From NCBI GenBank assembly GCA_016708465.1, contig JADJFT010000001.1, forward strand, positions 248,001-312,000: DNA of 64,000 nt, in the 5' to 3' direction. The DNA is from Rhodanobacteraceae bacterium (lineage in GTDB: Bacteria; Pseudomonadota; Gammaproteobacteria; Xanthomonadales; Ahniellaceae). How positions within the stretch are numbered: position 1 is the first letter of the stretch; every line of letters starts with the position of its first letter. Below, piece after piece: positions 18,316 through 28,334 of the stretch. The notes below the pieces were generated by a model. That model saw nothing but the letters and a program-made list of their open reading frames with translations, ran no database searches and was not told where the DNA came from. Made by a program: the position numbers and the translations under genes.

Positions 18316-19536
18316 TCAATGCTGCTGTGACAGCCAATTGACCGCGCCGGCACCAGCGACCTTGCCGCTGGCAAAACTGGCAGTCAACAAGTAACCGCCG
18401 GTGGGTGCCTCCCAGTCGATCATTTCACCAGCGCAAAACACGCCTGGCATTGCGCGCAACATCAGCCCTTCGTCGAGTGCCGCGAAGCGGACACCGCCCG
18501 CACTGCTGATCGCCTCGGCCAATGGACGCGGGCGTAGTAGGCGGACCGACGCCTGTTTGATCGTTGCCGCGACGCGGCCTGGGTTGATCCATTCAGTGCG
18601 CGGCAACAGTTCGAACACCAGGGCCGACTTGGCTGCGTCGAGTCCGATAGACCGGCGCAAGTGTTCGCCGATGCTGCGTTTGCCGCGTTCGCGAGCGAGC
18701 GCAGCAACCAGTTGTTCAGTGCTGCGTTCCGGCAACAGGTCGAGATGCAGTAGGGCCCAGCCGTCAGCAACGATGCGTTCGCGCACGGGTCCGGATAGGG
18801 CATAAATCAGGCTGCCTTCCAGACCATAAGCACTGATCACGCATTCGCCGGCGACTGCCGTGCCAGCACCATCTAGTCGCGCGGCAATACGTTTCAGCGG
18901 CGCGCCGGCATGACGCGATCGCATCGGCTCGGACCAGTCGACCTCGAAACCGCAGTTCGCAGCCTGCAAAGGTGCGACCTCAATGCCGCGGGTGCGCAGC
19001 ACATCCACCCACGCGCCATTCGAACCTAGTTGCGGCCACGACCCGCCACCCATCGCTAGCAGCGTCGCGTCGGCATGGCGCTGGATGGCACCATCGGGGG
19101 TATCGAAGACGAGTGCGCCGTTGGCGTCCCAGTCGGAGAAGCGATGATGGACATGAAAGCGAACGCCCTGTGCGCGCAGTCGTCGCACCCAGCCACGCAG
19201 AAACGGGGCCGCTTTCAGGTCGATCGGAAACACGCGGCCAGAACTGCCAATGAAGGTGTCGATGCCGAGCCCGCGTGCGAACGTGCGCAGCGCTGTCGCA
19301 TCGAATTTGTTCAACCAGCTACGAACATCAGATTCACGGCCACGATATCGCGCCACGAAGGTCTCGAAATCGTCGCTGTGTGTCAGGTTCAGGCCACCCT
19401 TGCCGGCGATCAGGAACTTGCGTCCGACCGAGCCCATCGCGTCGTACACGTCGACCTCGATTCCTGAAGCACGCGCGGTTTCTGCCGCCATCAATCCGGC
19501 CGGACCACCACCGATGATGGCGAGCGTCGTCGACAT
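18316..19536 (-). CDS. TIGR03862/PP4765-type flavoprotein (HI0933-like)
   Basis: A 406-residue FAD-dependent protein of the HI0933/BaiN superfamily. The N-terminal dinucleotide fold IIGGGPAGLMAAETARASGI is followed by the family signature VGRKFLIAGKGGLNLTHS, GSSGRVFPIDLKAAP, and the C-terminal FAD motif PGVFCAGEMIDWEAPTGGYL. The ATG at 19536 lies five bases after the enoyl-CoA hydratase stop, indicating an operon. Related proteins have been linked to flavin-dependent reduction or RNA modification, but the reaction for the PP4765 subgroup is not established. Confidence 0.88.
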   Translation of the reverse strand: MSTTLAIIGGGPAGLMAAETARASGIEVDVYDAMGSVGRKFLIAGKGGLNLTHSDDFETFVARYRGRESDVRSWLNKFDATALRTFARGLGIDTFIGSSGRVFPIDLKAAPFLRGWVRRLRAQGVRFHVHHRFSDWDANGALVFDTPDGAIQRHADATLLAMGGGSWPQLGSNGAWVDVLRTRGIEVAPLQAANCGFEVDWSEPMRSRHAGAPLKRIAARLDGAGTAVAGECVISAYGLEGSLIYALSGPVRERIVADGWALLHLDLLPERSTEQLVAALARERGKRSIGEHLRRSIGLDAAKSALVFELLPRTEWINPGRVAATIKQASVRLLRPRPLAEAISSAGGVRFAALDEGLMLRAMPGVFCAGEMIDWEAPTGGYLLTASFASGKVAGAGAVNWLSQQH

Positions 19537-19541
19537 GAGAC

Positions 19542-20364
19542 TCAACGGCCCTTGTAGATCGGGTCGCGACGTTCCATGAAGGCGCGCATCGCTTCGGCGA
19601 AATCTTCCGATTGCATGAGCAGACCGTTTTGAATTGCGGCATCGCGGTTCACGCGGGCGATCTCGGCGTCGATGCGCGCATTCATTGTGTGCTTGATGCC
19701 GGCAACGACCAGCGGCGGATTTGCCGCGAGCCGTGCCGCCAGGCGCTGTGCTGCTTGCGTCAAGGCATCGGCATCGTCGACGACATGGCTGACCAGTCCG
19801 ATGCGAAGCGCAGTGTCGGCATCGATGTCGTCGCCGAGCAGGGCAAGTTCGCGCGCCCAAGTTTCGCCGATCAAGTGCGGCAGCCTTGAGAGGCCGCCGA
19901 GATCAGGCACGATGCCCACTTTGACTTCGCGTAACGCAAATTTTGCCGACTTTGTGGCGATACGGATATCGCAGGCAGCGACCATCTCAACGCCGGCGCC
20001 GATGCACCATCCATCGATCGCGGCGACCGCCGGTACGCGGCTTGATGCCAATGCCGAAAAACCGCGATACATGCGCTCGGCCAGCGCCGGAATCTCGGCG
20101 CGACCACGCGCGCCATCGTTCAGCAGCGTGCCGATCTCGATGGCCATCGCGGGCAGGTCGAGACCGTAGGAAAAAATGCTCGCCGGCGCCACGCACGATC
20201 AGTGCGCGGATGTCGGCGGCAGCATCAATGGCGGCGATGGCGGCGGGCAGTTCGCGCCAGAAGTCCGGCCCCATCGCGTTACCGCGGCCAGGCCCGAGCA
20301 AGACCAGTTCCGCCACCGCTGCGCTGCCCGTGTCGACGCGAACCGAACGCTGTTCACTGGTCAT
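19542..20364 (-). CDS. Enoyl-CoA hydratase/isomerase family protein, one frameshift
   Basis: Crotonase-fold enzyme of beta-oxidation or a related acyl-CoA pathway; repaired length about 273 residues. Oxyanion-hole motif 1 precedes the break (IRALIVRGAGEHF) and continues in the next frame as SYGLDLPAM. Motif 2 is AAIDGWCIGAGVEMVAACDI, followed by the hydratase acid region KFALREVKVGIVPDLGGLSR. The frame is lost in a run of six A on the plus strand (20171-20176); five would restore GEHFSYGLDL exactly, so a homopolymer error is most likely. The C-terminus AMRAFMERRDPIYKGR is typical. Followed immediately by the flavoprotein gene. Confidence 0.87.
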
Positions 20365-20380
20365 CGATCGATCCTCGCGA

Positions 20381-22292
20381 TTAGTACTTCTGGCGCGGTG
20401 GCTTGCGCTTCGGGTCGAAGTCACCGCCATGCTTGCGGATTGGTGCGCGCGGCGGTACGCCATCGACACGCGAGATACGCATCATCTGGCCGGCGACGCG
20501 AACCTTGCGCAAGTGATCCATCACGTCATCCGGCATGCCTTCTGGCAAATCGAGATAGGTATGGTCATCACGGATATCGATGCGGCCGATGAACTTGCTC
20601 TCGAGGTCGATCTCGTTCGCAACTGCACCGACGATATTGCCTGGCTTCACGCCATGCTCATGGCCGACCTCGATACGGAAGGTCTCCATGCCGACTTCGG
20701 GTTCGCCACGTACGCGCGGTTCGCGTGGCCGATCGAGGTCTTGTGCCGAACGATTGGCGAACTCGCGCTTCGGTCGGTCGGCGCCAGCGAACTCGCGCGG
20801 CGGCGCGTCTCCGCTGAACTCGCGCCGTGGGCGCTCGGTTACGGCTTCACGACGCGGACGCTCGGCGAATGGCGTGCGCTCTCCGCGCGCCGGCCGTTCT
20901 GGGCGATCCGGACGCTCGCTGCGCGGACGTTCCTGATACTCGCGTGCCGGCGGCGGATCGTAGGCATCGAGCAGCAGTGGCTTGCCGCCCTGATACAAGC
21001 GCGCCAATGCGGCGGCGATCTCGATGGCCGGCACATTTTTTTCGTTTTCGATCGATTCGACGATCTGCTGGAACGCCGTCAGATTCGGTGCCGCAAGCGA
21101 TTCAACGATCTTTTCCTTAAAGCGTTCGATGCGGCGGTCGTTCACCGCCGAGACCGTCGGCAGTTGCATCTGAGTGATTGGCTGGCGCGTGGCACGCTCG
21201 ATCGCACGCAGCATGCCGCGTTCGCGCGGCGTCACGAACAGAATCGCTTCACCGGCGCGCCCGGCGCGCCCGGTGCGGCCGATACGGTGGACATAACTTT
21301 CGGTGTCGTAAGGAATATCGAAGTTGAAGACATGGCTGATGCGTTCGACATCAAGCCCACGCGCGGCAACATCGGTGGCGACAAGAATGTCGATATCGCC
21401 GGCCTTCAGTTTCTGGATCGTTTTTCTCACGTGCGGCCTGTTGCATGTCGCCATTGATCGCTGCGGCACGGAACCCGCGTGCTTCCAACTTTTCGGCCAG
21501 TTCTTCGGTCGACACCTTGGTGCGCGCAAACACGATCATTGCGTCGAACTTCTCGGTTTCGAGGATCCGGGTCAGCGCATCGAGCTTGTGCAGACCGCTC
21601 ACCAGCCAATAACGCTGGGTGATGTTTTGTGCGGTCTGGGTCAATGCGGCAATCTTTACCTCGGCCGGATCTTTGAGGTAGGTGTGAGCGATACGCCGAA
21701 TCGATTCCGGCATCGTCGCCGAAAACAAAGCGATTTGGCGGGTTGCGGGCGTCTTCTGCAAAATCTTCTCGACATCATCGATGAAGCCCATGCGCAGCAT
21801 CTCGTCGGCCTCGTCGAGCACGAGGTGGCGTAGCTGAGACAAGTCGAGCGTGCCCTTGTCGATGTGGTCGATGATGCGGCCCGGCGTTCCGATGACGACA
21901 TGCACGCCGCGACGCAGCGCCGAGAGCTGCGCGCCGTAGCCGCTGCCGCCATAGATCGGTGCGACATGGAAACCTGGCAGATGGTGGGCGTACTTCTGGA
22001 AGGCCTCGGCGACCTGGATCGCGAGTTCGCGCGTTGGTGCCAGTACCAGCGCTTGCGGTGCTCTGGCGAGTGGCTGCAACTTGGCGAGGATCGGCAGGGC
22101 AAACGCGGCGGTCTTGCCGGTGCCGGTCTGCGCTTGGCCGAGCAAGTCGCGGCCCTGGAGCAGCGCGGGGATGGTTGCGGCCTGGATCGGCGACGGTGAT
22201 TCGTAGCCGACATCGGACAATGCCTTCAGCAGTGACTCGGGCAGGCCAAGGTCGGCGAAGGTGATGGAGACGGGCGAGGGCGCGTCAGACAT
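20381..22292 (-). CDS. deaD: DEAD-box RNA helicase, DeaD/CsdA type, one frameshift
   Basis: ATP-dependent RNA helicase, about 636 residues when repaired. The Q motif FADLGLPESLLKAL, motif I AQTGTGKTAAF, DEAD box VLDEADEM, motif III SAT and motif VI HRIGRTGRAGR are all present. A long Arg/Pro/Glu-rich linker (PDRPERPARGERTPFAERPR and similar repeats) leads to a DbpA-type RNA-binding domain (FRIEVGHEHGVKPGNIVGAV) and a basic tail KRKPPRQKY. The frame breaks in a T5 run (21421-21425); with four T it reads AAREKTIQKLKAGDIDILVA. Such helicases act in ribosome assembly and cold adaptation. Confidence 0.92.
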
Positions 22293-22385
22293 GAGATTTC
22301 TCGGAAAGCGACGCGCAGCGCGTACCCGCGCAAACTAGCGGAAGCCCGTGGTGCTGACCAGTCGGGCGAGGGGTGCCAGGCGTGT

Positions 22386-22420
22386 GTCCTTCCCCGTGCG
22401 CGTCGCGCAAGGGGAAGGAC
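22386..22420. repeat. Perfect 10-bp inverted repeat hairpin
   Basis: GTCCTTCCCC and GGGGAAGGAC separated by 15 bases, lying between the end of the M3 peptidase gene and the deaD start (both leftward). No U-run follows on either strand. It could be an RNA processing or attenuation hairpin, or a copy of a dispersed intergenic repeat. Confidence 0.5.
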
Positions 22421-22432
22421 GGGACAGGTTTT

Positions 22433-24564
22433 TTACTTCAACCCGCGCCGAACCAGCAACGGCTCGATGTTTGGTTCACGGCCGCGGAAGTCGTGGAACA
22501 GTTGCATCGCGTCGACCGATCCGCCCTTCGACAGCAAAGTCTTGCGGAAATGGTCGCCGTTTTCACGCTTCAGGCCGCCGTGCTCCTTAAACCATTCGAC
22601 GCTATCGGCGTCCAGAACTTCGGACCACAGGTAGGCGTAGTAGCCGGCGGCATAACCGCCAGAGAAAATATGGCTGAAGTACGTGCTGCGATAGCGCGGC
22701 GGTACCGGTGCAAAATCGACGCCGATTTTTTTCAGTGCATCGTGTTCGAACTGAATGGCGTCGGTTGGTATCTGATCAGGCTTGAGTTGGTGCCACCGTT
22801 GGTCGAGCATCGCTGCACCGAGGTATTCGGTGGTCGCGAAGCCTTGGTTGAAGGTACCGGTGGCGAGCACCTTGTCGAGCAGCGCTTTCGGCATGACTTC
22901 GCCGGTTTCGTAGTGCTTTGCATAGTTTGCGAGCACGGTGGGATCAGTCATCCACATCTCGTTGACTTGCGACGGATATTCGACGAAGTCGCGCGGCACA
23001 TTGGTGCCCGAAAAATGCGGGAACGTGACGTTCGAGAACATGCCGTGCAGCACGTGCCCGAACTCGTGGAAAGTGGTGTTGACCTCGTCGTAACTCATCA
23101 GCGTCGGCTGGCCTTTCGGCGGCTCCGGCACGTTCAGGTGCAGGGCCACAACCGGATGCGTACCGAGCAGAGCGCTTTGCGACACGTATTCGGTCATCCA
23201 TGCGCCGCCACGCTTGGACGGACGCGCGTACATGTCGGTGATCAGCAGTGCCAGCTTGGTGCCGTCCTGGTCGAACACATCGAATGTGCGTAGCGTCGGG
23301 TGATACTTCGGCAAATCCTTGCGCTCCTTGAAGCTCAGTCCGTAGAGCTTGCCGGCGGCGAAGAATATGCCGTTTTCGAGTACCGAATTGACTTCAAAGT
23401 AGGGCCGCAACTGAGCCTCGTCGAAGGCAAATTTCTCGGCGCGCACCTTCTCGGAATAGAACGACCAATCCGAGGCCGCGACCTGGAAGTCACCTTTGGC
23501 CGCGTCGATCAGTTTCTGGATCTCGGCGGCTTCCTTCTTCGCATTCGCAACTGCCGCCGGGGCGAGTTCAGCCATCATTTTGTTGACTGCGGCCGTCGTT
23601 TTGGCGGTCTCATCTTCCACGACGTAACTGGCGAAGTCGGCGTACCCGAGTAGTTGTGCGCGCTCGGCACGCAGTTTCGCTAGGCGCAACACGATCTGGC
23701 GATTGTCATATCGGCCGCCGACAGCGCAGCGTTGCTCCGATGCTTGCTGCAGTTTTGCGCGCAAGCCTCGGTCCTTGATCACTGCGTTCGCAGGTTGACC
23801 GCTGGTGTTGACCAGGGCGATCAGGTATCCGTTTTCCTTGCCGGCGGCCTTGGCGGCCGATTCTGCAGCCGCGATGGCGTTGTCACTGAGGCCATCGAGT
23901 AAATGACGGTCTTCGACATACACCGCCGCCGCATTGGTTTCGTCGAGTACGTTTTGCGTGAATTGCGTCTGCAGAGTGGCGATCTCGGCGTTGAGCTTCT
24001 TCAGTGTTTCCTTGTCGGCGCCTGCGACCTTGGCGCCAGCGCGCACGAAATCGGTGTAATAACGCCACAACAGGCGTTCAGATTCAGCATCGAGCTTCAA
24101 TTCGGCCTTGCGCTCGTATAGCGCCCTTGATGCGCTGGAAACAAGGCATCGTTGAGCAGAATCGCGTCGTTATGCGCCGCCAACTTTGGCGCAATGTCGG
24201 CGCGGATCTTGTTCATCGTATCGTTGGTGACGGTACCGCTGAGATTGAAGAACACCGTGGTTGCGCGATTGAACAGTTGACCAGACTTCTCCATCGCGAC
24301 GATGGTGTTGTCGAAACTTGGGGCCTCCTTCTGGCTGGTAATCGCGGCGACTTCGGCCAATTGTTCACGCATGCCCTGATCGATCGCCGGGACGTAGTGT
24401 TCGTCCCTGATCTGGTCAAACGGCGGGAACTCATATTCCAGCGTGCTCGGCTTGAGCAGCGGATTGGCGGCGACGACTTCCTGCATGGCGGTGGCGGTTT
24501 CGGCGTGAACGATCGGACTGAGCCCGAGCACAATGGCAGCGGCGAGAAGCAAACGAGTGGACAT
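22433..24564 (-). CDS. M3-family metallopeptidase (Dcp/oligopeptidase A-like), exported, frame break
   Basis: Zinc peptidase of about 710 residues. The N-terminus MSTRLLLAAAIVLGLSPIVHA is a Sec signal peptide, so it acts in the periplasm like dipeptidyl carboxypeptidase. The zinc motif is in TTFHEFGHVLHGMFSNV (HEFGH), with Glu further downstream. Substrate-loop motifs GGAWMTEYVSQS and FSGGYAAGYYAYLWSEVLDA are also present. ATG 24564 is chosen over an upstream in-frame ATG because it begins the signal peptide. The frame is lost between 24124 and 24138; removing one base from each of two short C/G runs gives LFQRIKALYERKAEL, as in relatives. Function: degradation of peptides after signal-peptide or protein turnover. 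Confidence 0.9.
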
Positions 24565-24739
24565 GGACAGTTCCTGCGGTGAGCGGTCGCTCACCATAAG
24601 CGAGACGAGCGCTTGCCGCATGTATGGATCGTCATGAACTGATGCGCTTCGCCCCTCGCTGATAACGATTCGTCCTGTCCATCGTCACGGTTTCCGGACT
24701 CGGTCGGGTCGACATCCCATTCGGGCGAATTTCAATCGG

Positions 24740-25522
24740 TCACTTTTCGACAAAAGCGCGCTCAAACACATATTCGCCGGCAACACCGATACGTGGTGCG
24801 GCGCAGAAGCCGCGAGCATCGAGGATGCGTCGGAAGTCCGCCAGCATTTGCGGACTGCCGCAGATCATCGCGCGATCGTGCTTGGGATCCAGTGCTTCGA
24901 TACCGAGGTCCGCCTGCACCTGACCGTTGTCGAACAAGGTGGTGACGCGGCCCTGGTGGATGAATGGTTCGCGGCTCACCGTCGGGTAGTAGCGAAACTT
25001 TTGTTGAATCGATTCGCCGAGGAATTCGTGGCGTGGCATCTCACGTTCGAGATAATCGCGATAGGCGAGGTCAGCGGCATTGCGAACGCCATGCATCAAG
25101 ATCACACGCTGATAGCGCGCGTAGGTATCCGGGTCGTTGAGAATTGACAGGAAAGGCGCGAGACCAGTGCCGGACGCAAGCAGATACAAGTTGCGGCCCG
25201 GATGCGCGTCGCTGATCAGCAGTGCGCCAGTCGGCTTGCGCGACAGCATCAGTTCGTCGCCCGGCTGGATGTGCTGAAGGCGCGATGTCAGCGGGCCGTT
25301 TTGCACCTTGATCGAGAAGAACTCAAGATGTTCTTCCCAGTTCGCGCTGGCGATCGAATACGCGCGCATCAGCGGCTTGCCGTTGACCATCAACCCGATC
25401 ATGACGAACTGGCCATTGTCGAAGCGGAAACCGTCGTCGCTGGTGACCGTGAAACTGAAGTAGGCGTCGGTCCAATGACGCACATCGAGCACGCGCTCGC
25501 TGATGAAGGCAGATGGGGACAT
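24740..25522 (-). CDS. fpr: Ferredoxin/flavodoxin-NADP+ reductase
   Basis: A 260-residue FAD enzyme exchanging electrons between NADPH and ferredoxin or flavodoxin. The FAD-binding motif is RAYSIAS, with GPLTSRLQHIQPGDELMLSRKPTG next. The NADP domain contains LYLLASGTGLAPFLSILNDP and AMICGSPQMLADFRRILDAR. The C-terminus GEYVFERAFVEK ends in the subclass I/II pattern typical of proteobacterial Fpr. ATG 25522 matches the family N-terminus MSPSAFISERVLDVRHWTD. It is monocistronic, with an 80-base gap to the gene upstream. Likely roles are oxidative-stress response and Fe-S cluster supply. Confidence 0.92.
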   Translation of the reverse strand: MSPSAFISERVLDVRHWTDAYFSFTVTSDDGFRFDNGQFVMIGLMVNGKPLMRAYSIASANWEEHLEFFSIKVQNGPLTSRLQHIQPGDELMLSRKPTGALLISDAHPGRNLYLLASGTGLAPFLSILNDPDTYARYQRVILMHGVRNAADLAYRDYLEREMPRHEFLGESIQQKFRYYPTVSREPFIHQGRVTTLFDNGQVQADLGIEALDPKHDRAMICGSPQMLADFRRILDARGFCAAPRIGVAGEYVFERAFVEK

Positions 25523-25603
25523 TCTCGGGCTTCGCGACAGCGTGTCGCGCAATGGGTCAGGCCGGCATTCTAGAGGATGCCCGGCAGTACCGATTGACCG
25601 CGG

Positions 25604-27762
25604 TCAAGCACGCTTCTGACCGCTGGTCTCATCCAGGGCCAGACACAGCAGCCGGGCCTCAATCCGTTCGCTGATGTTGGCTGGTGAATCGAGGCGCATG
25701 CGTTTCAGGTCGGCAAGATGTTCCGGTCGCGGCCGGCCGCGCAAAAGTGCCTTTGCCATGCTGCGCAACTTCCCGGCGGGCGTCACCGTGCTGGCCTTGA
25801 GATGCTTCAGCGCGCCGATCAGACGCAGTTCGCGTTCATCGAAATCGCAACCAAATGGCCAGTGCGGCAAGTGGGTGAGTGCGCCACACGATGCTAGGCG
25901 CTGGTGCAGACCTTCCGGGTGTGTTCGTGCGCACCGCCTCGGGCAACACGTAGTCGCGGGCCAGCTTGCCAGCCGCCTCGGCTTTGCTCACCAGCGCATC
26001 AACGAAACGCGCGTCGCAGATCGCAAGCATGCGCTGCACACACTCCTCGTCGGTGGCGCCGCGCAGGTCAGCGATGCCGTATTCGGTCACGACGAGATCG
26101 CGCAGATGGCGCGGAATGGTGGTGTAGCCGTAATGCCAGACGATGTTCGACTGCGGTCCATGCGCGTTTTCTCGGACTGCACGCAACATCAATGCACTGC
26201 GGCCATTCGGAATTTCGTGTGCCATCGCGACGAAGTTGTATTTACCACCAACGCCGCTGACGACTTGGCCATCGGCGAGGCCGTCGGACACCGCGGCACC
26301 GAACACGGTCGCCATCATGCAGGTGTTGAAGAAGCGCGGATCGTGGCGTTGTGCGATGTCCAGCGACTCGCGCCCGCCATACAACTGATTGATGTGCGTC
26401 ACGCGGGTCATACACAGTCCTGCGTAATCGGCGTCGTCGAGATCGCGCAGCCAGTCTTGCAGCAACCGGGTGCCGAGCCAGAACGCGCCGTGCAGATAGC
26501 GACCACCGACCAGCGGTTTGCCGTCGATGTGCTCGACCAGCATGCGCTTGGCGCCGCGATCGGACAGGTCGGCACCACTGCGCATGCCGTCCGGCCAACG
26601 CAGTTCGCCATTGACGAGGTCGACGCTGGAATCGACGAGGCCAAACTTCTGCAGCCAGTGCAGCGAGGGCCGATCGAGCTGCATCGCAACCAAGCCGACC
26701 TCGATGAACCGATCCAGCGTTGATGTGTCGGCCACTTCATGCACCGCACCGCTATTCAGCAGTCGCTGCAGACCAAGGTCATCGAATACATGTCGGCGCA
26801 GGATGCCGCTCTTGCGCAGATGCATGAAACCGTCCATGACCATCTCGCTGGCACCATATAGCCCGCGTTCGAAAACGCCCGCATTCGATACCGAGTCCGG
26901 GACTGCGCAGGACACTTAAGGCGCGGACCGTCTGTGCAAATGCGGCAGGATCGCGTTCGCGCCAGAGCAAGCCATGCACGATCGCATCCGATAGCGCGCC
27001 AATACCGATCTGCAGCGTTCCGCCGTCTTTGACCAAGCTGGCCGCATGCAGCCCGATCGCGTGTTCGCTCGGCAGCACGGGTTCGCGCGGCAAGGCGAAT
27101 AAGCGATGACGATCATTCGTGTTCTCGACCAACAAATCGGCAAAATCGAGGCCAACTTCTGCATCGTTACCGAGGAACGGCAAATCCGCATGCACGACCG
27201 CGACCACGTAAGGCCGTGGCTGTCCATTCGCGGCCATGCGCTCAATCAGTTCCAACGTGACATCGGGATTGCAGGACATGCTCAGCCGATCGCCCCGGCG
27301 CGCGACGATCTGCAGTAGCAGCGTTGGCTGCCGCGTTGCCATATCGCGTGCAACATGGGTGTAGTTGATGCTGGCGTAATGGCGCTGAGCGGTGTCATTG
27401 CCGAGCCAGGCACCGGATTGAAAATAGAATTCGTGGACTGACACGTTCGCTGGCAAACGCCCGGCACGTTGGTCGAGCACGTAGTCGAGGTCAGGATAAT
27501 CGGCGCCAAAATGACGATCGATGAACGGTTGTGCGAAGCGCGCTTCCAGCCCGGGCTTTGGTTGCGGGCGCGCCAGCGACAACGCCGTGAACAACTTGAG
27601 TGAACGCGACGGGTCGCGGCGCACGACGTCGTAGATCGCGTTCAGCAGGCGGTTCGGCTTGCCGAGGCCGAGCGGGATCGCGGCGACAATGTGCTTCGGA
27701 CAGCGTTCAAGGATGCGTTCAAGCGCAGTGGCGTTGTCGCAAACGATTTCGGTGCGGGTCAT
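25604..27762 (-). CDS. Acetyl-CoA hydrolase/transferase family protein, two frameshifts
   Basis: CoA-transferase-fold enzyme, about 718 residues when repaired. The N-terminal half has ALERILERCPKHIVAAIPLG and later GGTLQIGIGALSDAIVHGLL. The second half has GVFERGLYGASEMVMDGFMH, VSGVGGKYNFVAMAHEIPNG and VVTEYGIADLRGATDEECVQ. ATG 27762 has GGAG five bases upstream. The frame breaks near 26880-26884 and near 25915. After the second break the C-terminus continues as LTHLPHWPFGCDFDERELRL, an extension I recall in Lysobacterales homologues, so 25604-25870 is not a separate gene. It probably interconverts acetyl-CoA or other short acyl-CoAs with free acids. Confidence 0.85.
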
Positions 27763-27820
27763 AACGGCTCCGGTCATGACGGAATGCTAGCGCCCGTGAC
27801 TTCGCCGCGCGTGATCCCGA

Positions 27821-28303
27821 TCAATCACCCGCATCCTTGCCGTTACGTTTGACCAGTTCATGAAACGTCGCCCCGGTGAATCGCAGCGTCGCTGTCGCCA
27901 GAAACACTTCGCGCAGGAACAGCGCCAGCGCGACGACCATTGATGCCATCGCGGCGATGAACAACAAGGCCACCGGTACTGACGCGTCGAAACCGAAGAA
28001 TGCACCGATGAACATGATGGCGATCACCGCTGCGATCAGCAGCGCGGTCAATGTGGCGAGCGCGATCGCCCAACTGACGACACGCCCGCGCTTGGCGATT
28101 CCCTGCAGTTCGCTGCGCGCTTTCGACGATTTCGCGTCGTCGCCGTCGGCAAACGATTCGAGGCGTCGCGCTCGATCGACGATGCGTGCGAGGCGATTGG
28201 TCAACACACCGAGCAAGGCGGCGACGCCGGTGAGCAGGAAGACGGGGGCGACCGCCAATTGGATGGCATGCGCGATGCCGGACGTACCGAGGTTCGGGAT
28301 CAT
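27821..28303 (-). CDS. DUF2721 family membrane protein
   Basis: A 160-residue integral membrane protein with three predicted helices: IQLAVAPVFLLTGVAALLGV near the N-terminus, then WAIALATLTALLIAAVIAIM and VPVALLFIAAMASMVVALAL. A cytoplasmic charged segment NRLARIVDRARRLES lies between the first and second, a pattern typical of DUF2721. No function is established for the family. Both neighbours are transcribed in the same direction (amidase upstream, acetyl-CoA hydrolase downstream) with short gaps, so co-transcription is possible. Confidence 0.8.
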   Translation of the reverse strand: MIPNLGTSGIAHAIQLAVAPVFLLTGVAALLGVLTNRLARIVDRARRLESFADGDDAKSSKARSELQGIAKRGRVVSWAIALATLTALLIAAVIAIMFIGAFFGFDASVPVALLFIAAMASMVVALALFLREVFLATATLRFTGATFHELVKRNGKDAGD

Positions 28304-28334
28304 GGTCGTGGTGTTCGCAACAGGGGCGCTAAGC

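Noticed and set aside
19943..21457. 504-codon plus-strand ORF opposite the DEAD-box helicase and enoyl-CoA hydratase
   Set aside because: It is antisense to two recognisable genes, has low-complexity Arg/Ala-rich text and no family motif; long antisense frames are common in GC-rich DNA.
25604..25870. Separate small gene of 88 codons downstream of the acetyl-CoA hydrolase
   Set aside because: Its text (LTHLPHWPFGCDFDERELRL onward) continues the hydrolase C-terminus after a one-base break near 25915, so it is the end of that gene.
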